Below are positions 53,901 to 63,418 of a stretch of 64,000 nucleotides of DNA, piece by piece. Under the pieces are notes generated by a model. That model was given only the letters and a program-made list of their open reading frames with translations. It had not been told where the DNA came from and made no database searches. How positions within the stretch are numbered: position 1 is the stretch's first letter; each line of letters begins with the position of its first letter. The DNA lies in contig JAKUDP010000006.1 in the NCBI GenBank assembly GCA_022570795.1, positions 1,054,001 to 1,118,000 of the forward strand, given 5' to 3'. The stretch is from Sphaerulina vaccinii. Lineage: Eukaryota; Ascomycota; Dothideomycetes; Mycosphaerellales; Mycosphaerellaceae. Made by a program: the position numbers and the translations under genes.

Positions 53901-55433
53901 ATGCATAGTCGTGGAGTAAGTGATGAATGCCAGCATACTGGCGAAGATCGGAATCGACATGGAAACAGCCATGATACCGTTGCGGATCGAGAGCAAGAAA
54001 GAGACTTTGCTTATCTCACGATCTCGAATCTCGCCCAGTCTGCTGATGAAGCTCATCTCCCAACCAAAGTACTTCACGAATCGTACCGATTGTATGATCT
54101 CCTGAGTCAGAGTCACACGTTGATCAGTGATCTTATTGATGAGTTTTCTTCTAGCCATCAATGACCTGATCGCATATGCAAGTAGTGGCATCATCAGGCA
54201 GATGAACGCGAATCCAGCAAGAGCACTGTAAGTCAGGTTGATGCACAGGAGTGCTAATGTCAGCAAAACCTGTATGGGAGCAGTCCAGACCATATGCCCC
54301 ATACCACAGGCCTGATCGATGCGGTACGTGTCGACAGACATGAGATTGACGATCCTGCCATTGCCCCAGCCTTGACCATCTCCGGAGATACCCTTCTTGT
54401 TGCCCTTCTTCTTCTTATCATCCTTCAGCTTCTGCTTGAAGTAAGCCTTCTCCTCCTTGCTGCCAGGCTCGAAGGTGGGCTTTTCTTCTTGCATATATAG
54501 CGCAGCGCCTCCTGCCTTTGCACGTCCAGATAGCCTCATGGCCTTGGCGAATATGGTACTGATCAGGGTCGATCGCGCTTGCCCACCTACCATCATACCG
54601 CGGTAGATGAAGTGGTTGACACATCCAGACTGTATTATTTGCATGCAAGTAATTCCAACAACCAGCCCAATGCCTTCGCCAATATGCGGTGCAGCGCCAG
54701 TACCGATCGAAGCAGCATAAGCCCGTCCCGCGAAAGCGATAAGATACTTCAACGTGAATGGTGAAAGCACTTGAAGCATTGCCGAGACGAAGTTGCAAAT
54801 GCCTCCTATCCAGAATTCCTTCTTGAAGGTATCGTAGAGTGCCATAGGTAGAGGTTCGAACCAATCTTTGCCTTTGCGACCTTTGCGATACTCCAAAGAT
54901 GTGAGGAGCTTGCTGCGCATAACATCGACGCTTCGATCAGAATTGACATGCCATATGTCATTTAGCTCCAATGATCGTTGGTAGCCGACAGACATCAATG
55001 GAGACACCCATTGGAATGTGAGAATACTGAGGAAGCCCGCAGTCTGCTCCCGTGAGGCGAGTCTTTCCTTGGGCACAGGCGGCAAGTGCTTGCTCTTGAA
55101 CGGGTTGATCTTTTCGCTCCATTTCCGTTTCCGAGGTGGTTGTGGTGCAGGCTGTTCTATCTCAGTCGCCACACTGTTTTCTGTGTTTGTCGTCCAGTTG
55201 CTCCGGGTCCTGGCCAGTTCCGTCGGCGTTCGTCTCTTCTCGATATCGCTATCATCTTGAGAACTAGTCTCTACTGCCTCGTAGTCGACTTGCTTCTCAT
55301 CGTTAAGTTCAGATTCTAACCCCACACGCTCCAGTGGTTCTTCGGCCAAAGGTTCCCTTTGTATGGGTTCTTGCGGCCCAGGTGCTTCAATAGCATTGTC
55401 GTGCAAAGCCTTCTCAGCCTCAGATCCAGACAT
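50904..55433 (-). CDS. ABC transporter, ABCC subfamily, YOR1-like
   Basis: Single exon, 1509 residues from the second ATG (55433, MSGSEAEKAL); an in-frame ATG at 55496 would add 21 residues. TM domain 1, NBD1 (Walker A GSVGSGKSS ~669, signature VSGGQKQRL ~759, Walker B VLMDDPLSAVD ~778), linker with acidic stretches, TM domain 2 and NBD2 (Walker A GRTGAGKST ~1267, signature FSLGQRQLLALARALVRG ~1376, Walker B IIVCDEATSSVD ~1400). No N-terminal TMD0 is seen; a disordered acidic N-terminus precedes the first membrane domain, as in yeast Yor1. Such exporters expel oligomycin, other organic anions and phospholipids and can confer drug tolerance. Both nucleotide sites look complete. The tail GIRREDFFESEEARFS is acidic. 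Confidence 0.93.
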   Translation of the reverse strand: MSGSEAEKALHDNAIEAPGPQEPIQREPLAEEPLERVGLESELNDEKQVDYEAVETSSQDDSDIEKRRTPTELARTRSNWTTNTENSVATEIEQPAPQPPRKRKWSEKINPFKSKHLPPVPKERLASREQTAGFLSILTFQWVSPLMSVGYQRSLELNDIWHVNSDRSVDVMRSKLLTSLEYRKGRKGKDWFEPLPMALYDTFKKEFWIGGICNFVSAMLQVLSPFTLKYLIAFAGRAYAASIGTGAAPHIGEGIGLVVGITCMQIIQSGCVNHFIYRGMMVGGQARSTLISTIFAKAMRLSGRAKAGGAALYMQEEKPTFEPGSKEEKAYFKQKLKDDKKKKGNKKGISGDGQGWGNGRIVNLMSVDTYRIDQACGMGHMVWTAPIQVLLTLALLCINLTYSALAGFAFICLMMPLLAYAIRSLMARRKLINKITDQRVTLTQEIIQSVRFVKYFGWEMSFISRLGEIRDREISKVSFLLSIRNGIMAVSMSIPIFASMLAFITYSTTMHNLNPAPVFSSLALFNALRIPLNLLPMVLGQVVDANASLARIAEFLAAEEVNDDAEWKDSAKHAIEIKGGNFTWERNTNQDDKEKPGANPKGRKQIAQEEKDAKSKAKEDKRVARELEKEGSPISPVSPADSVMEEEKPPFSINEVDLTVGRDELIAVIGSVGSGKSSLLAALAGDMRKTEGAVTFGANRAFCPQYAWIQNATVKENIIFGKDYNRKWYNEVIDACALRPDLEMLPAGDQTEIGERGITVSGGQKQRLNIARAIYFDADIVLMDDPLSAVDAHVGKHIMDNAICGLLRGKARVLATHQLHVLHRVDRIVWMKEGHIYKIATFPDLMKNDAEFQKLMETTAQEEKKEQVDDEDEVEEEKKDAKKKKGKKPAAALMQQEERAVDSVGWDIYAAYIRASGGMWVAPFILALLIISQGANIMTSLWLSYWTSGKFGLQLGVYIGVYAALGVAQAALMFAFSVMLTIYGTRSSKVMLNRAVTRVLRAPMSFFDTTPLGRITNRFSKDVDTMDNTLTDAIRMFALTMCMILSVFILIIAYYYYFAIALVPLTIIFLFSASYYRSSARELKRHEAVLRSVLFARFSEAVNGISTIRAYGVQQQFANHVDESIDSMDGAYFLTFANQRWLSTRLDAVGNLLVFTVGILVVTSRFSINPSTGGLVLSYILSIVQMIQFTVRQLAEVENNMNSTERIHYYGTQLEEEAPLRLGDVPASWPEKGAIDFDNVQMRYRAGLPLVLKGLTMHVRAGERIGVVGRTGAGKSTIMSTLFRLVELSGGSISIDGVNIAKIGLHDLRSRLAIIPQDPTLFRGTIRSNLDPFNEHTDLELWNALRQADLVGAEQTMEDEAGRIHLDTPVEDEGLNFSLGQRQLLALARALVRGSQIIVCDEATSSVDFETDQKIQRTIVRGFKGKTLLCIAHRLKTIIGYDRILVMDQGNVAELDRPITLYDQGGIFRSMCDRSGIRREDFFESEEARFSAESPELERTQSAVMTKRE

Positions 55434-57499
55434 GACGGCCGTGTCTGTCTGAGAAATGTAATGACTGACAGGCAGAACGAGTGATGCGTCAGGCAAACGA
55501 GAAGAGAATGCGGCAGGTACATAAAGGCACTGAGCTCATGATCGGAGGTAAAGTCTGCTCAACGCCGATTTGTGGCGTCTCGCGTTTGGATTGATTGGAA
55601 ATGCGTAAACGGCAGAGCAAAGCTTGGTCTTTCTTATGTCTCCACCTCCACAAGAGTCACTCTAGCCGCAGAAGATCTCGCGGTAATGCAAGGGTCATCT
55701 TTTCGCTGATTGTGATATCTTGCATGCAACGGAGTTGTGTCCTAGATCCGAGGGTACGAAAGAGCAACATCGATCTGGGCGACTCGTGGTTGAGAAAGAG
55801 GCCAGAACCGCAACCACGCTTCTCATGAAGCGGACCGTACCTAGGCGAGGGAGTTCCATACCGTATGATTAGAAGAACATCGAGTTGCCCGAAAAGGTCG
55901 GTGTATTCCAAGGCCTTCAATAGCGGTGCCGATATCCGGTGACTATCGCATTCCTTCGCGTACAAGACTCCTCCTCTTGCTAATCTTGCGACTCACCTTT
56001 GTTCTGCTGCAGCGACGGACAATGTGGTCGCTGCTCGCCGGTATGATGGATCGGCCGAGGCGTCATGATATACTGTAGTCATATTGGCTTGTATCCACCT
56101 TATTTCGAACTCCGAAAGCAGTGCATTGGTCGACGATAAGATACATCGCTGCAGTCTTCTCCTAGCGCACAACAGAGAAGTCTTCCAGCTGCCACGTCTT
56201 GCTGTGCTTCCCACCTCGAAGATGATGGGCAGGTGACGATGCAGTCTTCCATCTAGACCTGAGGTGGTGTTGTCGCCGAGCCACGACTCAGGCAGATCCT
56301 TGGGTGCCAGGGAATATTTCGTAAGCATCCCTGTCCATTTTCTGGTCTCGCATCGTCTCGGCCGCGAATGACTGCTTTTCGTCCGGAAATTCAAGACTTC
56401 TGATTGGCTACAATGCTCATTCACTCACATCGATCTATCAAACCTTAAAGATCACTATTCGCATTGCATCGTGTTCTCTGATCCTTCTCAACCTCACGCT
56501 ACGGCAGCGGACATCACATTGACAGAGTACACCGAGTAAAACCGCATATGGTGATGAGATGCACCTATACCACGAGATCGTCAGCTCGAAGAAGAATGCT
56601 GCTGCCTCCAGCAGAGCATGCCACTTCGGCGACTACCAGACCCCAGACCTCAGAGAACACTGGGAATGATACCTATACACACGAACTAGACACCGCACTT
56701 CGCAGTAGCAGCAATGTCGTTGGCAAGTTCTTCGAGCTATAAGCTAGAATTCAGCACCGATATCCTCTCTGCAAGGTCCGTATCAAGACATTGTCCTTTA
56801 TATACCACATAGAGCGACCGCATCAGGTCACATCGATTACTTCCAGACGATTGACTGATACTACGTCCCGTCCGACTGACAAGCACCAACAGCACCGAGC
56901 AACACTGCAGACTTCTCTGCCTTGACCGTTCCCATCATATCGATCAATCCCACAGCCTGAGAAGCTCATGTCCAGGCCAACATTCAGTACATCCTATTGT
57001 CTTCTGCTTTCGACTACATTACTCTCCAATACCCAATCTACGCGACACGACTCCGCGTCTCCAAGAAGTCCACCACGAATCCGTGCAAACAAAACCTCCA
57101 TTTCAAAATAAGCCGAACATCTTGAAAACAGCCAATTCAGTCCTTTCGATTTAGCACTCTCATACCAGCACCGATCAATCTACAAACACTCGAACATTCA
57201 TATCTCACCATTCCTACCAGATTGGCCTCTTCAGAATATACAAAATATCATTCCAATGTTATCGTCGCCCTCACCTAAGATTCAATCGCTAACCCTAAGC
57301 TTGGACCAGAAGTCAAGCTCGGATGTTGCATGTGTGTGTACTTCCCTTACAAATAGCAAGAACAGTTGACAAGAGTAAACCAGTTAGAAAGGAAGAGTAA
57401 GCTCATAATCAGAAGAAGTGTTCACCGAATCGAATCGAATTAAAGGTACTTGGGTATCTCGAGAAGAACAACTCTCACAAGCAACGGACAAGGACGAAT
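55434..57499. other. About 2 kb intergenic, ABC transporter promoter and 3' flank of next gene
   Basis: No supportable gene. A 143-codon minus ORF (55993-56424) has no family features. The 56.7-57.4 kb part is relatively C/A-rich on the plus strand and free of long frames. Nothing repetitive. Confidence 0.5.
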
Positions 57500-58702
57500 C
57501 TACCGCCTCGAACCTTTTCTCCGCCTCGCAGGACTCCCATTATTATGCTTCGCAGGAGTAGTCGTAGCAGTAGCCGTAGCAGCAGGTGTACTCGGTGTCG
57601 CCAAAATGTCTCTCTCGGCGAGTGGGCTGGTCTGGCGAATGCTGTACCCACCACGCTCATCTTCGAGGATATCGATCTGCACACCTTGACCGTCACTACT
57701 ATCGCTACTACTCGTCTCAACTCTGCGAAGACCAGAGCCGCCGCCATAAGATTCCCTAGCACCATGCTGCTGCGATAGAGGCGAGCCAGAAGGCGGAGCT
57801 CTACGCAGCGAAGCATAGCGCACATCATTCGGATATGAAGGTGGCTGCCCAGGTGCAGGTGGACCACTCACATTGCGTCGGCCATGCGCTGCAGGCATGT
57901 CGTAGCTATCGTAAGCGGCCCATTGCTGTGCATTACTCGCGGATCGAGTCCTCGACGGAGGTGGGTACCAATCCATATCTTCTTGAGGCAATGAGCGGTT
58001 CGAGCCTGAAGATTCTGGTCGATAATAACGCGGCGGAAGTGGTTGCATTTCAGGAGGTGTGGACTCTCTTCTGCTGTGCTTCGAAGACGATCTTGACCCA
58101 CCAGGCTGTGCTCGTGCGAACTCCGGGCTCGGTGGCGCAAAGTATCCCACAGGCGCATACATGACTCCATTGGGTCCTGCGATCATGCTTTCGCGAGGCG
58201 GCATGACTGGAAACGTTTGTGGATCGGAATTCTTCCTGCTGATGGGCTCTCGTTGCACTTTCGCTTTCGAATTGGACTTCGCTGGTGATCCGAAAAGCAA
58301 GGAGGAAGTGCTGCCCTTGCGTCCTTTTTGATTCTTCAAGCTCGTCGTGCTGCTGGAACGACTGCTCGACTTTGCTTTTTCTTTCTCCTTAGATGATCTG
58401 GCAGGAGTGGCAGGAGGTGACACTAGAGCAGGTGTAGGTGGTAGAGGTTCCGATCGCTGGCCATTCCTGCGCTCAAGAGCCGCCATTTCCTCCATGCTCA
58501 GATTCACATTCCCCTTGCCTTCTCTCCTCGCCCTCGATATCCTGTCCAAAGCAGAATGTAGCAAAGACTCCTCTCTATCCCTTGCAGCAAAAGTTCGACG
58601 CTGCTGATATCGTTCATCTTCTTCTTCCGAAATGTCATCATAATATGCTCGATCATCGTACATTGCAGCGCCTCTATTTTGCCGTCTATCCTGTTGTCCC
58701 AT
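57500..58702 (-). CDS. Disordered Ser/Pro/Arg-rich protein of unknown function
   Basis: 400 residues from ATG 58702. The N-terminus is acidic with Asp/Glu runs (YYDDISEEEDERYQQR) and an Arg-rich helix (LDRISRARREGKG). Most of the rest is low complexity: Ser-rich repeats, PPATPARSS, SSSRSSSTTS, polyproline patches and a basic C-terminus (PARRRKGSRR). No folded domain. The same frame stays open upstream to a TAG near 58950 and encodes coding-like sequence there (TGRRPGALSGTRRR; IQELDSEGEYDDYG), so the true start may be an upstream exon or non-ATG, with this reading overlapping the end of PRA1. No clear intron was found. Confidence 0.65.
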   Translation of the reverse strand: MGQQDRRQNRGAAMYDDRAYYDDISEEEDERYQQRRTFAARDREESLLHSALDRISRARREGKGNVNLSMEEMAALERRNGQRSEPLPPTPALVSPPATPARSSKEKEKAKSSSRSSSTTSLKNQKGRKGSTSSLLFGSPAKSNSKAKVQREPISRKNSDPQTFPVMPPRESMIAGPNGVMYAPVGYFAPPSPEFARAQPGGSRSSSKHSRRESTPPEMQPLPPRYYRPESSGSNRSLPQEDMDWYPPPSRTRSASNAQQWAAYDSYDMPAAHGRRNVSGPPAPGQPPSYPNDVRYASLRRAPPSGSPLSQQHGARESYGGGSGLRRVETSSSDSSDGQGVQIDILEDERGGYSIRQTSPLAERDILATPSTPAATATATTTPAKHNNGSPARRRKGSRR

Positions 58703-58922
58703 GTTGTCGTACCCGTAACCATTCCCATAAGCACGCTGCTGATCCAGTCCAACTCCCTGCCCATAATCATCGTACTCTCCTTCACTGTCCAGCTCTTGTA
58801 TCGAGCGTGGATCACGAAGCTCCCAATCGTGCGGATATGTGTGCGTGGCTCTTCGCCTGGTCCCGCTGAGAGCTCCGGGTCGTCTTCCCGTTTCGTAGGG
58901 CGAAGAGGGCGCGGCAGACGAC

Positions 58923-59588
58923 CTATACCGCCTCCTCGGAGAAACTAGCTGCTACGTCTTTTTCCATGAATGCGGCATGGCCCAGAATCGTGACGCCGGA
59001 AGCACCAATCAGCCAGAGAACGGTCGAGATTGGCGACGCCCAGAAGAAGAGTGGCTGTAAAAGGATTAGTAAAGAAGCATAGACATCGCGCTTTCATCCA
59101 CTCACAATCGCGATCACAAGCAGACCAGTGTACAGCTGGCTGATGGTAGCCCTCGCGAAGCCTAGATCTAGATCGCGTCCTTCCAGCTTGCCGATTCCCC
59201 ACATTCCTCCAATGATGAGCACCAGCACGAAGAACAGCAGCAGATTCGTCAACAAGCTGTAGATACTGAGCATGACGAAGAGCGCGGCATAGTTGCTGGA
59301 GAAGTATGACAGGTTGTAGTTGACTCGGTTCTGGACCATGCCAAAGTCCTGTGGCTTGCTGATGCGCTTGATGTCGAGGAACTCGGAGATGGGTCGAAGG
59401 TTGGCGAATCGTTGTCCGACACCTTGTGATCGGAGCGAGTCGAAGCGACCGCCAAAGCTATATCGAGAGAGCACATGTCAGCTTCCGCTGCTTTCCTTTG
59501 CATCTCTGTACAGGGATGGCAGTGATAAGGACGCGTCTTACTTGAGGCGCGAAGTCAAGGCATCGAGCGGAATGTTGATGCGCGCCAT
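58923..59588 (-). CDS. PRA1-family protein (prenylated Rab acceptor, Yip3-like)
   Basis: Exons (minus order) 59542-59588, 59106-59457 and 58923-59054; introns of 84 and 51 bp; 531 bp, 176 residues. Starts MARINIPLDALTSRL. The PRA1 core reads FANLRPISEFLDIKRISKPQ and NRVNYNLSYFSSNYAALFVM, followed by paired hydrophobic segments (LLTNLLLFFVLVLIIGG; LVIAIPLFFWASPISTVLW, rebuilt across the second splice junction) and the end SFSEEAV. PRA1/Yip3 proteins sit in Golgi and ER membranes and bind prenylated Rab GTPases, helping their membrane insertion. The final exon ends at 58925, near the open frame of the downstream gene. Confidence 0.93.
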
Positions 59589-60373
59589 TGTGGAGGAGGA
59601 GTGGGAGTGTTCTCGAGGGTCGAAGTAGATATGTTATATGTTTCTGCTGTTGCAAGACATGAGATGTTAGCGTGTGCGACTCCAACCATGGATGCAGTGG
59701 TGCGCTGTGGCAGGCCGCAGAGACAGCGCCCCGTCTGCATATCCCGAGAACAAACGTACTTGGAAGAAGTATTGGGGAGCGAGCGACTTCTGTAGTTGTT
59801 TGCGGTGGGCGGCGAGTCGATGTGGAACAGGAGAGAGTCAAGTGTAGTATAGATGAAAGTACAGTAGTAGTGTTTCCAACAGAGTAGAGTCGAGGCCAGA
59901 ATTGGGTGAGAAGGAGATCTCACAAGCTTTCGGGATGTGCCATCAGACGCAACTCAAACCCCTGGCCACTAGCGTGCACGTGAAAGAGTACTCAAATGAC
60001 AATAATAGAAGAAGTGAAGTGAACAGATCTGTATGTTGTAGAAGAAGAGGAGAGTGAGAGTATATCAGTTCAGTCGGCAATTCGAACTTCTGCCAACACA
60101 CCGCTGTCTTGCTGTCTTGCTGTCTTGCTGTCCTGCAGTCTGCTTGCAGCTTCGGTCAATGAGAAAGCAAAGAGAGTTCGACCCTGTCAGTAGGGAAAGC
60201 CACGTTTCTTGGGAAAATCATCGTTTCGAGGCCCAAGCACCAACACACGAATTATCGGTGTTGCTGCCCTGTCAATACAGACATCTGCCATTGAAGTGCA
60301 GCTCACCCATCTGCACGACACCCGATAAGAGCTGCTTGAGGTGTGTCAAGTTGCAGGGAGAGCTACTGTAATC
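59589..60373. promoter_or_regulatory. Divergent promoter between PRA1 and ERJ5
   Basis: About 785 bp. Contains four tandem copies of GCTGTCTT-type units (60103-60134). No gene. Confidence 0.5.
60103..60134 (+). repeat. 8-bp tandem repeat (GCTGTCTT x4, last copy one change)
   Basis: Three perfect copies at 60103, 60111 and 60119 and a fourth (GCTGTCCT) at 60127, in the ERJ5 leader/promoter region. Confidence 0.85.
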
Positions 60374-61662
60374 ATGCTCCGTCTCCACCTCCTCCTCCTC
60401 CTGGCAGCTTTCGCAGCAATCGCCCTCGCCTGGTCGAAGGAAGACCACGAAATCTTCCGCCTCAACGACGAAGTCCAGAAATCCGAAGGCAGCAATGCCA
60501 CCTTCTACTCCTTCCTCGCCATCAGACCCAATGCCGGCCCCGACGAGATCAACAAAGCCTACCGTAAATTGTCTCGAACACTTCATCCCGACAAGGCACG
60601 AGCTGGCTGGATTGCAAACTATAACAAACCTCCACCAGTGAAGAGCAAGGCTGGAGCGAAACCTACTGTGCATGTGCAAAAGGATAGGAAGCCAAGTCAG
60701 AGCGAGATCAAGAAGTTTAATAAAGAGGCCTCAGCACGATTCGAGAGACTGTCTCTTGTGACCAATGTCCTGCGCGGACCGGAAAGAGATCGCTATGATC
60801 ATTTCTTGAAGAATGGTTTCCCAGCATGGCGCGGAACAGGCTACTATTACGAACGCTACCGACCTGGTCTCTGGTCTGTCCTTGCCGGTCTCTTCATCTT
60901 CATCGGAGGTGCAGTCCACTGGGTCGCACTCTACGTTTCTCATCTGCGACAAAAAGAGTTTGTAGAACGCTACATCAAACACGCTCGTAGAATGGCTTGG
61001 GGCGACGATGGTGGTCTTGGAGCTATTCCTGGTTTGGGAGGTGCTGTTCCTCCTCCACAAGCGAACGGAAGCGCAGAAGGTGAAGAGTCTATGCAATGGA
61101 ATCGTAAACAGAAGAGAGAAATGGAGAGGCAGAAGAAGAAGGATGGAAAGAACCCTTTCAAGGCTGCTGCTGCTGCGAACAAGGCCAGACTTGCTGAGAA
61201 GGCAAAGACGGATGGTATTAGTACTCCTGTGGAGTCTGAAGTCACTTCCGGACCTGTGGGAGCGAAGAAGAGGACTGTGGCTGAGAACGGCAAGATCTTG
61301 ATCGTTGACAGTGTGGGCAATGTGTTCTTGGAAGAGGAGACTGAGGAGGGCGATACACAGGAGTTCCTACTTGACGTAAGCAATACCTCGCCCCTCGATC
61401 TGATGCATACACTAACATATCTGGCTAGCCCAACGAAGTCCGCTCCCCAACAATAAGCGACACCATGATCGTCAAGCTGCCCATATTCCTCTACAACCAA
61501 TCTCTTGGCCGCGTACTCGGCAAGACAAGAGACGCAGCAGTCGCAGACTTGATCGGCGAGCCCGAACAAGAAGATGAAGTTGAAGGATCATTTGCTCTGC
61601 AGAACGCAACTGCGCCTAATCAGAACAGCGAGACGAGAAAGCGGAGAACGAAGAATAAGTGA
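60374..61662 (+). CDS. ERJ5: ER-resident J-domain protein ERJ5
   Basis: Exons 60374-61375 and 61429-61662, 53-bp intron (GTAAGC..TAG); 411 residues. Signal peptide MLRLHLLLLLAAFAAIALAW; J domain about 43-145 with HPD at 71-73 (LSRTLHPDKA) and the FERLSLVTNVL helix; a membrane helix at about 166-188 (LWSVLAGLFIFIGGAVHWVA); then a charged cytosolic tail (MQWNRKQKREMERQKKKDGK) with EGDTQEFLLD and a basic end (RKRRTKNK). This order is that of yeast Erj5, which assists protein folding and quality control in the ER lumen with BiP/Kar2. ATG 60374 is chosen because it opens directly onto the signal peptide. Confidence 0.92.
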
Positions 61663-61973
61663 TTGAGCCGACAAAAGCGCTGTTTTGATGTACTTGTACG
61701 TGTACTATGATACAGGTAGATGAGAACAGAAAGGCTGTATACATATTGGACTAGATCTTCGAAAGCTTCACTGTTCATGAACACCGTACGAATAGCGATC
61801 AAAGCCTACACGCTCTTCTAGCCAAGCCCTAAAATCCTACTAAACTTCCAAGAGCTTAGGTATATGACCAGCAACTCACCTGCATAGATAGGTAAGCTAT
61901 AGAAAAGGCATTGCTCGCGACCTCAAGACATCGACGAAAACTTACCTCTAAATCTCTTAACACGACAGCCATC
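61663..61973. other. Intergenic, nothing recognised
   Basis: About 310 bp, 3' flank of ERJ5 and leader of the methyltransferase locus. Confidence 0.4.
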
Positions 61974-63261
61974 ATGTCTTCTGACCCAGCAATTTCCAGG
62001 CCACAAGATGCCACTACACCAGTGCGAGACCTCCCCTCCATACTCCAATCTCTATCTCACACCCTCCTCACAATCCAACGACCAGCAGACATAATCTGGC
62101 TCCTCTCATACGGCATGCCAGCTCTAGCTTCCATTCGCATAGCAATCGAGAGTGGAATCTTCATATACCTTGCCTCGAACTCCAACTCATCCAACAAGGA
62201 AGTGACTACAGCTGAGGATATAGCTGTATACATAAATACCAGTCATCAGCGATTAGCAGAACAAGATGCAGACAACCTCCTCCCCGACAGAAGAGATTTC
62301 ATAGTCCGCAATCTCCGCTTCCTGACATGCATCGGCCTGGTCGACGAAACCGGACCATTCGTGTACACTGCAAACGAGTTGACGCTTGCTTTTGCTGAAC
62401 CAACTTTATCTGCAGGTTTCGCGCAGGTATACAACGGAGTCATGGGTCCTCGCTCCACAATGTCCTCCATGCTCTCTTTCACCAAGAAAACAACTGGCGC
62501 GCACCAGCTACAGCTCTTGATGGACCTTATCAACGCGCCCACGAGATCGAAGGAATGAGTACTTTTGATCATTGGGTCCATCATGATCCAGACCAGATGA
62601 GAAGGTTGAATGAGGCGATGGTGGGACAGCAGAAATTCTTTACGCATTGGTTAGAGTGGTTTCCGAGCGAAGGGTTAGGGGAGGAAGAAGAAGGAGGAAG
62701 AGGAGAGGGTGTTTTCATGGTTGATGTTGGGGGAGGGTATGGCCACGATTTGCAAGCGTTTGCTGCGAAGTTCCTGGAAGGAGGAGGCTAGTGCTGCAGG
62801 ATTTGCCAGGTGTTCTTGCTAATAAGAGTGATGGTAATGAAGGTGGGATTGAACGTATGCCGCATGATTTCTTCTCTGTCCAACCTATCGAAGGCGCGAA
62901 GATCTATTATATGCATAAGATCTTGCATGATTGGCCTGATGCCGACTGTGTGACAGTTCTTGAAAGATTAAGAGGTGCTATGGGAGACTCTTCGAAGATT
63001 TTCGTGAATGATTATATTCTTCCAAACCAGGGTTGTCCGTTGCGGTAAGTGGTTCCTCTGAGATTTTAGGCTGAGCTGACTGTGTCTAGGCCTGCTGTTA
63101 TGGATTTGGCAATGCTTGATATGCATTCGGGCAAAGAGAGGGACGAGGAGATGTGGAGTCGCTTGGTGTCAAAGGTGGGAGGCCTCAAGATCCAGAAGTT
63201 CTGGCATTGTCCTGATGTTAATGGCGATGGTATTGTTGAGATAGTGAAGGCGGTTGGGTGA
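61974..63261 (+). pseudogene. SAM-dependent O-methyltransferase relic with two frame breaks
   Basis: COMT-like fungal O-methyltransferase in three successive frames. Segment 1 (61974 to ~62490) holds the N-terminal dimerisation half (ALASIRIAIESGIF; NLLPDRRDFIVRNLRFL; TANELTLAF). After a break at 62481-62500, segment 2 gives GPYQRAHEIEG, LNEAMVGQQKFFTHWLEW and the SAM-binding motif I VDVGGGYGHD. A second break at 62776-62790 leads to segment 3, VLQDLPGVL, then YYMHKILHDWPDADC with the catalytic-type His, a last intron of 45 bp (63045-63089) and the C-terminus to 63261. All core motifs survive, so damage is recent, or the breaks are base errors (the second falls in GGAGGAGG). No partner biosynthetic genes are adjacent. 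Confidence 0.7.
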
Positions 63262-63418
63262 AGATCAGGGCCGCCGAAGTCACTGGTGCTTCCGAGTCCT
63301 GTTCTTGTACAGATGCGGAGGAAGGGCTCGCAATTGTCTTGGGAGGTCTGCGTGGTTTACCGGCTTCTCGAAGAGTCCCAAGTACGTCTGACTTAGCGAA
63401 GCGGTCTCTGCATGCTCT

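Noticed and set aside
54841..54880. GGTTCGAACC string as a tRNA B box
   Set aside because: Lies inside the ABC transporter coding sequence, with no A box or cloverleaf around it.
55993..56424. 143-codon minus-strand ORF
   Set aside because: No motif or conserved pattern; not distinguishable from chance.
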